A stretch of DNA of 8,422 bases from assembly GCF_001656035.1 (NCBI RefSeq), contig NZ_CP010029.1, positions 1,976 to 10,397 on the forward strand, written 5' to 3'. The position numbers and the translations under genes are program-made. Below, piece after piece: positions 3,661 to 8,422 of this stretch (its first letter is position 1; each line of letters starts with the position of its first letter). The DNA is from Yersinia entomophaga. Its GTDB lineage: Bacteria; Pseudomonadota; Gammaproteobacteria; Enterobacterales; Enterobacteriaceae. The notes beneath the pieces are model-generated. The model was given only the letters and a program-made list of their open reading frames with translations. It searched no databases and had not been told where the DNA came from.

Positions 3661-4506
3661 ATGGCCCGTTCAAGAAATATTAAGCCGGGATTTTTCACTA
3701 ACGACGAATTAGCAGAATGCAGCCCATACGCTCGTCTGCTATTCGCCGGATTGTGGACTATCGCAGATAAAGAAGGGCGGTTAGATGATCGCCCCAAGAA
3801 GATTAAAGCGCTTGTATTACCGTTCGACAATGTTGATTGCGATGAACTACTACAGCAATTGCATCAGCACAACTTCATCACTCGCTATTTAGTGGATGGA
3901 GGCGCTTACGTTCAGATTAATAACTGGAAGAAGCACCAGAACCCCCACTGCAAAGAAAGTGCTAGTGAGATACCTGAACAAGTAATGCAACTTATTGAAA
4001 CTAAAGAAGCACCAGAAGAGCACGGTGCAAGTACGGTACAAGAACCAGAGCAGAACAATTTAAATCCTGCTGATTCCCTTAACCTGATTCCTGATTCCCC
4101 TATCCTGATTCCCTTCAACACCCAAGCCGCTGACGCGCCTTGCCAAATTGATGATGAATTACCACCTGCAAAGCAAGAGGAGTTATCGCCAGAGCCTCAG
4201 GAAGCCGATGTTCACCAGATGGCAAGCCGCTATGCATTCGAGGGTTCTGTTGTTCGATTGAGCCAGAAAGATTTCGATTGCTGGAAGTCTCTGTTCCCGA
4301 ACATTGACCTGATTGTTGAGCTGACAAGGCTAGATCTGGAGTTTTCCCATGAGAAGCCAAAGAGCTGGTTTACCACTGCTAGCGCCAAGCTTAACTACCA
4401 GAACAAGCAATCAAAGCCAGTGGCAACAAAAACGAGGGCTGTTGCTGATAACTTTTCCGCAAAAAATTACGGAACCACCGACACACCCGGGTGGATGGAG
4501 GGGTAA
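3661..4506 (+). CDS. Phage replication initiator, winged-helix type (O-like role)
   Basis: The product has 281 residues. Residues about 1-75 (MARSRNIKPGFFTNDELAEC, then YARLLFAGLWTIADKEGRL and DRPKKIKALVLP) match the helix-turn-helix N-terminal domain common to phage replication proteins. The middle (about 110-190) is acidic, rich in P, E and Q, and encodes the iterons. The C-terminal part (about 195-255: LSQKDFDCWKSLFP, LTRLDLEFS, SWFTTASAKLN) resembles the C-terminal domain of DnaT-like phage replication proteins. It most likely binds the origin and recruits the helicase-loader complex. The stop codon abuts the ATG of the dnaC-like gene, showing an operon pair like lambda O and P, but with a DnaC homologue in place of P. 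The start ATG has GGAG 8 bases upstream. Confidence 0.87.
   Translation: MARSRNIKPGFFTNDELAECSPYARLLFAGLWTIADKEGRLDDRPKKIKALVLPFDNVDCDELLQQLHQHNFITRYLVDGGAYVQINNWKKHQNPHCKESASEIPEQVMQLIETKEAPEEHGASTVQEPEQNNLNPADSLNLIPDSPILIPFNTQAADAPCQIDDELPPAKQEELSPEPQEADVHQMASRYAFEGSVVRLSQKDFDCWKSLFPNIDLIVELTRLDLEFSHEKPKSWFTTASAKLNYQNKQSKPVATKTRAVADNFSAKNYGTTDTPGWMEG
4063..4118 (+). other. Candidate replication origin: heptad-phased iterons inside the initiator gene
   Basis: Four copies of CTGATTC start at 4070, 4084, 4091 and 4105, with offsets of 14, 7 and 14, all multiples of 7. The heptads between them are CCTTAAC, CCCTATC and CCTTCAA, which also resemble one another. Repeats inside the initiator gene are how lambda and its relatives lay out ori. 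Because 7 is not a multiple of 3, the repeats are read in different codon phases (yielding, among others, LIP and DSP), so this is DNA-level repetition rather than protein repetition. A flanking A/T-rich unwinding tract is not obvious. Confidence 0.6.
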
Positions 4507-5349
4507 ATGGACCTGTCTGAAAAAATTAGTATTCTGAAAAGCAAAATCTCAGAGCTGAGTAACCCGCCGAAAGAAATACCCCATACGACAGTCGCTATCA
4601 TGTGGGCGGAGTGCGACCATCATGGGCTCTATGAGCAGCGACAACGCAGTATGGCCAACCTTACAACATCTACCAAAAGCGAATGCCCAAAGTGCCTAGC
4701 CGAGCGACTTAGCGAACTTCAAACAAAGCAATCAGATCATGAACAGTGGTCCAGATCGCGCCACGTTAGTCAGTTGATTGATGGGCTTAATCTGCCCGAG
4801 AGATTTAAATCGGCAACTTTAGAAAACTATGAACCGGTCAATGATGCTGCAGGTCATTGCTTACGAGTGTGTCAGGCTTATGCAAACAAGTGGCCAGAGC
4901 GTTTAAAGCAGGGCGGCGGCATGGTTATGTGTGGCAAGCCCGGCACTGGAAAGAATCACCTCGCACTGGCCATTGCTCAATATGTGATTAGAACTCATGA
5001 ATCATCAGCACTATTTACAACCGCACTACGCATCGCTCGGGCATTTAAATCAACATGGAGTAAAAATGCAGACCGCACTGAGTCTGACGTTATCAAAGCC
5101 TACACAGATCCCGACTTGCTCATCATTGACGAAGTTGGCGTTCAGTTTGGGTCTGATACTGAAAAGCAAATCCTCTTTGAGATCATCAACACTCGCTACG
5201 AGAAAATGCGCCCGACAATTTTAATCAGCAACCAGACGAGAGCCGAGCTTAGCGATTTCATCGGTGAGCGAGTGATTGATCGGATGAATGATGGCGGCGG
5301 TTGTACGCTGGCGTTTACGTGGGATAGCTACCGGTCGAGGGCTGCATGA
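4507..5349 (+). CDS. DnaC-like helicase loader ATPase
   Basis: The 280-residue AAA+ protein would load the host DnaB helicase at the phage origin. Walker A is GKPGTGKN (143-150), with Asn in the last place as in E. coli DnaC (GTGKNH). Walker B is LLIIDE (203-208), a sensor-1 Asn is in SNQT (241-244), and the arginine-finger region is GERVIDRM (253-260). The C terminus has WDSYRSR, also as in DnaC. The N-terminal region carries a possible zinc site: C36-x2-H39 and C60-x2-C63. The start follows the initiator stop without a gap, with GGAGGGG just upstream. The last 4 bases (ATGA) overlap the next gene, implying translational coupling. Confidence 0.93.
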   Translation: MDLSEKISILKSKISELSNPPKEIPHTTVAIMWAECDHHGLYEQRQRSMANLTTSTKSECPKCLAERLSELQTKQSDHEQWSRSRHVSQLIDGLNLPERFKSATLENYEPVNDAAGHCLRVCQAYANKWPERLKQGGGMVMCGKPGTGKNHLALAIAQYVIRTHESSALFTTALRIARAFKSTWSKNADRTESDVIKAYTDPDLLIIDEVGVQFGSDTEKQILFEIINTRYEKMRPTILISNQTRAELSDFIGERVIDRMNDGGGCTLAFTWDSYRSRAA

Positions 5350-5582
5350 ATGCCTTGGGCCAATACATCAAACATCAGATAGAGCAGCAAGAACGCCACG
5401 AATCAGACCTCCGTATTAAATTCCTAAGCAAGTTACCTGAAAACACCTTCCAAGCCATTTATAACCAGTTTATTCATGATGAGTTTGCAGGTGGCGTTAC
5501 ATACAACGGAATTTACTACAGCGAGTGGGAAATCTATTTCGCATCACATGATCGTGACAGTGACGCGGAAGTGCTGCTGTAA
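5346..5582 (+). CDS. Small phage protein of unknown function
   Basis: The 78-residue product has a start ATG that overlaps the stop of the dnaC-like gene by 4 bases (ATGA), so translation is probably coupled. Residues 1-30 are charged and helical (HQIEQQERHESDLRIKF); the second half is aromatic and acidic (GIYYSEWEIYFASHDRDSDAE). There are no membrane segments, cysteines or known motif. I do not recognise it. Its position right after the replication genes is one where lambdoid phages carry variable accessory genes. Confidence 0.75.
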   Translation: MNALGQYIKHQIEQQERHESDLRIKFLSKLPENTFQAIYNQFIHDEFAGGVTYNGIYYSEWEIYFASHDRDSDAEVLL

Positions 5583-5602
5583 ATCAATTCGAGGAAATCA
5601 TG

Positions 5603-5929
5603 ATGGCTTTTGTATCCATGGCTGAAATATCACGCCCACTCTCCGAACCAAAGTTAACTGTCCGTAACACCGGTCTTTGCTCAATAAATCGCTCGGTATC
5701 TGGTGAGTTTGATTCTATCGAGGCTGAAATATGCTTCGAGACAAAAACTTTCCGGTTCAGAGTTGGTGATGGGCTATCAAAAAGGCTGAGAGACGGAACA
5801 AGTTTCTCGATACCAAAGGCTGCATATCTGGAAATTTTAGATGGTATCGGCGGGAAAAAGGTTATGCCATTAACAAATGGCCAAGACGGTTGGTGGTATG
5901 CCAAATACGAGCAAAAAGGGGTCGCATGA
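5603..5929 (+). CDS. Phage protein of unknown function
   Basis: Two adjacent ATGs (5600 and 5603) follow GAGGA; the second has the better spacing (7 bases) and gives 108 residues. The sequence looks like a compact beta-rich domain (ICFETKTFRFRVGDG in the centre, SIPKAAYLEIL, then WWYAKYEQKG near the end). No family recognised, no signal or membrane segment. The stop TGA overlaps the start of the next gene (ATGATG), so the pair is probably coupled. Confidence 0.75.
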   Translation: MAFVSMAEISRPLSEPKLTVRNTGLCSINRSVSGEFDSIEAEICFETKTFRFRVGDGLSKRLRDGTSFSIPKAAYLEILDGIGGKKVMPLTNGQDGWWYAKYEQKGVA

Positions 5930-6228
5930 TGGACATAACAACATCGCGGGAAGAGTTTGAGAAGTGGCTGGAAGACATTCACGGTTTGTATGGGGAAGAT
6001 ATTGATTGGGAGCCAGAGAGAAATTGTTATCGAATTTTTGGCGTTCATCTGGCTTGGTGCGCATGGAAAGAATCCAGAGCAAGCATTGCGGTGACACTTC
6101 CAAAAACTTGCAGAGATATTGCGGGGGAAGATGCGCACCTAGACAGCGATGAGACATCGTTTGATTCCGGCATAATTTTATGCGCCGAAGCCCTCCGCTC
6201 TGCTGGTCTAACGGTAAAAGGGGATTGA
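5929..6228 (+). CDS. Phage protein of unknown function, FEKW...AWKESRA type
   Basis: ATGs at 5926 and 5929 both follow AAGGGG; the second has better spacing and gives 99 residues beginning MDITTS. The pattern FEKW at 9-12 and HLAWCAWKESRASIAVTLP at about 40-58 occurs in many small enterobacterial phage proteins from the early region, often alongside DUF551 proteins; their function is not known to me. The tail (ILCAEALRSAGLTV) is likewise common in them. It is overlapped by the previous gene and followed after one base by the next. Confidence 0.78.
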   Translation: MDITTSREEFEKWLEDIHGLYGEDIDWEPERNCYRIFGVHLAWCAWKESRASIAVTLPKTCRDIAGEDAHLDSDETSFDSGIILCAEALRSAGLTVKGD

Positions 6229-6229
6229 G

Positions 6230-6421
6230 ATGGAAATTCCAAGCCGAGTAAAGAGCGCTCTGGATGCTATGGAGGCAATGATTCGTACGCACGAATATCA
6301 TTTTGAAGATGGCACATTCTGGTCACCAGTGGTTAAGCAACAAATAGAGGGTCTGCGTATTGCCAATAAAACCAAAGCCATTATCTATCACGATAGAATA
6401 CTAAGCGGGAGGAAGTGCTGA
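6230..6421 (+). CDS. Small phage protein of unknown function
   Basis: The product has 63 residues, with ATG at 6230 after AAGGGG at a 6-base spacing. The sequence is mixed and soluble, with an N-terminal helix (SRVKSALDAMEAMIRTHEYH) and a basic C terminus (ILSGRKC). The stop overlaps the start of the following gene by one base (TGATG). No known motif. Confidence 0.72.
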   Translation: MEIPSRVKSALDAMEAMIRTHEYHFEDGTFWSPVVKQQIEGLRIANKTKAIIYHDRILSGRKC

Positions 6422-6897
6422 TGAAAGAACTAGACCAATTTACAGTAGAGCAGCTAAGCAATTTCATTGAATCAGACCATGCTCAATGTGGCGATGTGGC
6501 AGCACTGGCAAGAATCGCGCTATCAGCAAAGCAGGCCGAGCCGGTTTATCAGGAGCGTAGGTATCAATTTTCCGGCAAGAAACAGATTGAATATTGGGCT
6601 GACATTAACAATTCAACGTATGGGTACCTGCCAAAAAGTGAGCGTCGTTTAATTTATACCACTCCACCATCAGGCCCTCTGGAAATTCCTGATGGTTGGA
6701 TTAACTGCAATGATAATCTTCCATTAGAAGATGATTTGTGCTTGGCAATTGACGACCAAGGTGTGATTTGGACAATGATTTTTGAGGATGATGACTTTGG
6801 TCCAGACACAGGCGGAGTCTGCCCTAACGAAATTACCCACTGGATGCCACTCCCCGCCGCACCCACCTCACTTCTAGAGGGAGAGAGTAATGGCTAA
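6421..6897 (+). CDS. DUF551-domain phage protein
   Basis: The start ATG at 6421 has GGGAGGA 7 bases upstream; a GTG six bases earlier is in frame but badly spaced. The product has 158 residues. Residues about 90-146 form a DUF551 domain: WINCNDNLP at its start and the typical ending ITHWMPLPAAP. The N-terminal half (TVEQLSNFIESDHAQCGDVAALARIAL) is the helical region seen in front of DUF551 in other enterobacterial phage proteins. DUF551 has no established function. The gene overlaps its neighbours on both sides. Confidence 0.85.
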   Translation: MKELDQFTVEQLSNFIESDHAQCGDVAALARIALSAKQAEPVYQERRYQFSGKKQIEYWADINNSTYGYLPKSERRLIYTTPPSGPLEIPDGWINCNDNLPLEDDLCLAIDDQGVIWTMIFEDDDFGPDTGGVCPNEITHWMPLPAAPTSLLEGESNG

Positions 6898-7096
6898 ATC
6901 TGAAATAACCCTATCCAAGAAGCAATACCGCCAACTCTGCGATGCTTACATCAACACAGTAAACATGATGCCTCAGCTTCTGATGATTACACCCCTTCAA
7001 GATGACAGGTCACCAGATGCCTTGTATGCACTACAAACGGCATTGCAGATTGTTCAGCAGCAACTGAAAGGAGTCGTTGATGGAATTCATGGCTGA
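6890..7096 (+). CDS. Small phage protein of unknown function
   Basis: The 68-residue product overlaps the DUF551 gene by 8 bases, with a GA-rich ribosome site (GAGGGAGAG) before ATG. It is predicted to be mostly helical: TLSKKQYRQLCDAYINTV, then LQTALQIVQQQLKGV. It is soluble, with no motif I can name. The downstream end overlaps the start of the 30-residue membrane peptide. Confidence 0.72.
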   Translation: MAKSEITLSKKQYRQLCDAYINTVNMMPQLLMITPLQDDRSPDALYALQTALQIVQQQLKGVVDGIHG

Positions 7097-7172
7097 CAAT
7101 ATGGGGAATATACCGCTAACGATAATAGCATTAGTCATTGTTGTGGTGCTGTTTGCTTGCTTATGGGAGTGA
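7080..7172 (+). CDS. 30-residue single-span membrane peptide
   Basis: ATG at 7080 is preceded by AAGGAG with 6 bases of spacing, an excellent ribosome site placed within the end of the previous gene. The peptide begins MEFMADNMGN and then has one hydrophobic span of about 19 residues (IPLTIIALVIVVVLFACLW) before TGA at 7170-7172. It is most likely a small inner-membrane protein with the N terminus outside or inside undecided. It ends 2 bases before ninB and contains the ninB ribosome site (GGGAG). The length is below usual gene-calling cut-offs. Function unknown. Confidence 0.68.
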   Translation: MEFMADNMGNIPLTIIALVIVVVLFACLWE

Positions 7173-7174
7173 CT

Positions 7175-7621
7175 ATGGATAAAAAAGTTTTTGTTTTATG
7201 CGGTGATCAATACAAGCGAAATGCCATCCAGTTTATAAATCAACTCCCTGTTAATCCTGATAAACCACTCCTGATCACAATCCAAGAGCGAACCCGCACA
7301 TTAGACCAGAATGCCAAGCTCTGGGCTACTTTAGGCGATATCGCTACACAGGTTGTATGGCACGGTCAGAAGCTTAGCAGTGAGGACTGGAAGCACATAT
7401 TCACCGCATCACTGAAAGGGCAGAGGTCAGCACCGGGGCTCGAAGGTGGCTTTGTAATTCTGGGCCAGTCAACCAGCCGCATGACCGTTGGAGAGTTGCG
7501 CGACCTGATAGAGCTAATTAACGCTTTCGGGGCTACGCATGGCGTTAAGTTCAGCGATGAATCACGGCTTGCTATCGAGTGGGCTAACAGGTTCGGCGAT
7601 AAGGGAAAGGTGGCAGCATGA
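7175..7621 (+). CDS. ninB: NinB / Orf family recombination mediator
   Basis: The 148-residue product (lambda Orf/NinB has 146) belongs to the family that binds single-stranded DNA and SSB and helps load recombinase in Red-type recombination, replacing RecFOR. Clear family segments: ITIQERTRTLDQNAKLWATL (about 34-53), WHGQKLSSEDWKHIFTA, and FVILGQSTSRMTVGEL, followed by EWANRFGD at the end. The chosen start is MDKKVF at 7175, after GGGAG; in-frame codons further upstream are not preceded by a ribosome site. The stop overlaps the next gene by 4 bases (ATGA). Confidence 0.95.
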   Translation: MDKKVFVLCGDQYKRNAIQFINQLPVNPDKPLLITIQERTRTLDQNAKLWATLGDIATQVVWHGQKLSSEDWKHIFTASLKGQRSAPGLEGGFVILGQSTSRMTVGELRDLIELINAFGATHGVKFSDESRLAIEWANRFGDKGKVAA

Positions 7622-7959
7622 ATAACTGGGACATTGGAATCAGGGCTTTCATAGATAAGCCATACTCCGCAGTCAGGCAAGGCTACAAACCGTCGGTTCT
7701 CGATTGTTGGGCTATATCTGCCAGTGTCATATTCGTAGTATTCAAAGGACTATTTTCACACGCACTTGATATTACCGATTTTTTTGACATGACAATCAGA
7801 GAGATTGGCGAGTGGTTCATGTATTTGTGCTTAAAACTGATCGTGGCATCAACATACCCATTCACATTTTGGGCATGGGGTACGCTTATATATTTCTTGC
7901 TGAGGAATGAAGCGAAAACGCACCGCACCAGAAGTGAAAAGTTATCTAACCTGATTTAA
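7618..7959 (+). CDS. Integral membrane protein of unknown function in the nin region
   Basis: The 113-residue product overlaps ninB by ATGA. Hydrophobic segments lie at about 28-47 (LDCWAISASVIFVVFKGLF) and about 66-95 (WFMYLCLKLIVAST, then FTFWAWGTLIYFLL); the second may be one long or two short spans with a proline turn. A basic tail (KTHRTRSEKL) suggests a cytoplasmic C terminus. It matches no Nin protein of lambda that I know and takes the place of the ninC-ninE genes. Function unknown. Confidence 0.78.
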   Translation: MNNWDIGIRAFIDKPYSAVRQGYKPSVLDCWAISASVIFVVFKGLFSHALDITDFFDMTIREIGEWFMYLCLKLIVASTYPFTFWAWGTLIYFLLRNEAKTHRTRSEKLSNLI

Positions 7960-7984
7960 CCCCCAATCCCCGCCAGCGAAATAC

Positions 7985-8003
7985 CCACATATGACCACAT
8001 ATG
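7985..8003. repeat. Short tandem repeat of CCACATATG
   Basis: CCACATATG occurs twice (7985-7993 and 7995-8003), one base apart, so the copies lie one helical turn apart. It is in the 86-base gap after the membrane-protein gene. It may be a protein-binding site or chance. Confidence 0.3.
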
Positions 8004-8045
8004 CGTTTTGCTGCGCGCCAAATTTGACCGAGTAAGGAGAACGCG

Positions 8046-8187
8046 ATGACTCAGTTACCGCAATCCGTATGCGTGTATTGATTTGATGCTTAACAAGGGT
8101 GAAACCTACGCTCATCAGAAATGCGTTGATAAGGCAGCGAAGGAGGCCGGGAATGATAGCCAAGCTCCCGAAGCATCGAAATTGTAA
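8046..8187 (+). pseudogene. Apparently frameshifted small nin-region gene upstream of ninG
   Basis: ATG at 8046 has a strong ribosome site (AAGGAGAACGCG in front) but the frame closes after 11 codons (MTQLPQSVCVY, then TGA). An open frame in the +1 phase runs on from about 8050 to TAA at 8185-8187 with no good start of its own; from its only ATG (8086) it gives 33 residues beginning MLNKGETYAHQKCVDKAAKEA. Joining the two by one +1 shift gives about 45 residues with Cys and His. A one-base indel is the simplest reading; programmed frameshifting or two separate mini-genes cannot be excluded. The 3' end overlaps ninG by 35 bases and supplies its ribosome site, so translation through this frame may help ninG. 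Confidence 0.4.
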
Positions 8188-8422
8188 AGTGTGTAAAACG
8201 AGATTTAAACCAGTCGCGATATACGAGTGGTGGTGCTGCGAAGAGCACAAAATAGAATACGCGGTTCTGGTTATGAAAGAGAGGCGAAAGCAGAACTACG
8301 ATAACGAGATTAAGCAAAGGCAGGAGCGGAAAAAGGAGGATCGGAAGCAGCTAAAAGTCAGAAGAATTAATGCCCAGCCCAAAACGTATTGGATTAAGCA
8401 GGCACAGCAAGCCGTCAACGCC
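8153..8422 (+). CDS. ninG: NinG / Rap recombination protein, N-terminal part
   Basis: This is the first 90 codons; the gene runs out of the window (lambda NinG has about 200 residues). Lambda Rap is a structure-specific endonuclease acting on recombination intermediates such as D-loops and Holliday junctions. Seen: an N-terminal zinc-type pattern, C11-x2-C14 and then WWCCEEH (27-33); a long charged helix rich in K, E, R and Q (about 40-73); and the segment YWIKQAQQAVNA at the end, which from memory is the same as in lambda NinG. ATG at 8153 follows AAGGAGG by 6 bases. Its catalytic C-terminal domain lies outside the window. Confidence 0.93.
   Translation, partial: MIAKLPKHRNCKVCKTRFKPVAIYEWWCCEEHKIEYAVLVMKERRKQNYDNEIKQRQERKKEDRKQLKVRRINAQPKTYWIKQAQQAVNA

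Noticed and set aside
4070..4118. CRISPR-like repeat array
   Set aside because: Units are 7 bases, lie inside a coding sequence and have no unique spacers; iterons explain them better.
5584..6138. Long open frame on the minus strand across the small genes after the dnaC-like gene
   Set aside because: It lies antisense to well-supported genes with ribosome sites and coupled starts, its product has no recognisable domain and low-complexity aromatic/serine content typical of a reverse-frame shadow.
1..8422. tRNA genes, insertion sequences, attachment sites
   Set aside because: I see no cloverleaf-like segment, transposase or terminal repeats, and no integrase or att core within the window.

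Overview
The window is the early (immunity, replication and nin) region of a lambdoid temperate phage, almost certainly a prophage of an enterobacterium. The lambda-type gene order, a CII protein with its TTGC-N6-TTGC promoter, a DnaC-type helicase loader, NinB/Orf and NinG/Rap all point to Enterobacterales. I cannot name the species. No structural, lysis or integrase genes are in view.

Left arm (1-923, minus strand). Two small genes run leftward from PL: a 5' fragment of an unknown gene at the window edge, and an 82-residue gene in the N position. The latter joins a C2H2 zinc-finger-like N terminus to the C-terminal signature of P22/Stx-phage N antiterminators. The PL leader carries hairpins and a boxA-like sequence. 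PL (TTTACA-17-TATTAT) is covered by operator-like repeats. A strong leftward terminator separates this arm from the immunity genes.

Immunity region (924-3216). On the minus strand lie a LexA-type cI repressor, a 34-codon remnant-like gene, and a 332-residue P63C-domain gene in the place where lambda carries rexAB. The P63C gene should therefore be expressed in the lysogen. Divergent from cI is a YdaS-type cro under PR, which has the same architecture as PL (TTTACA-17-TATTAT). Three operator-like sites lie at OR and three at OL, sharing the consensus AATAGC-N4-GCTATT. CI and Cro share a QPSVW block in the predicted recognition helix.

Lysogeny decision and replication (3217-5349, plus strand). 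The PR leader shares a 10-base element (CGGCCCCGAG) with the PL leader. Then come cII, with a near-perfect lambda-like pRE buried antisense in its start; a winged-helix replication initiator with heptad-phased iterons inside the gene (candidate origin); and a DnaC-like loader.

Right part (5346-8422, plus strand). A tightly packed, often overlapping series of small genes includes unknown proteins, a DUF551 protein, an unlisted 30-residue membrane peptide, ninB, a membrane protein, a frameshifted-looking small gene and the 5' part of ninG. Together these form one PR operon that would be transcribed by an antiterminated polymerase toward the late regulator Q, outside the window. The most notable items are the zinc-finger N-like protein with its shared leader elements, and the P63C gene in the rex position.
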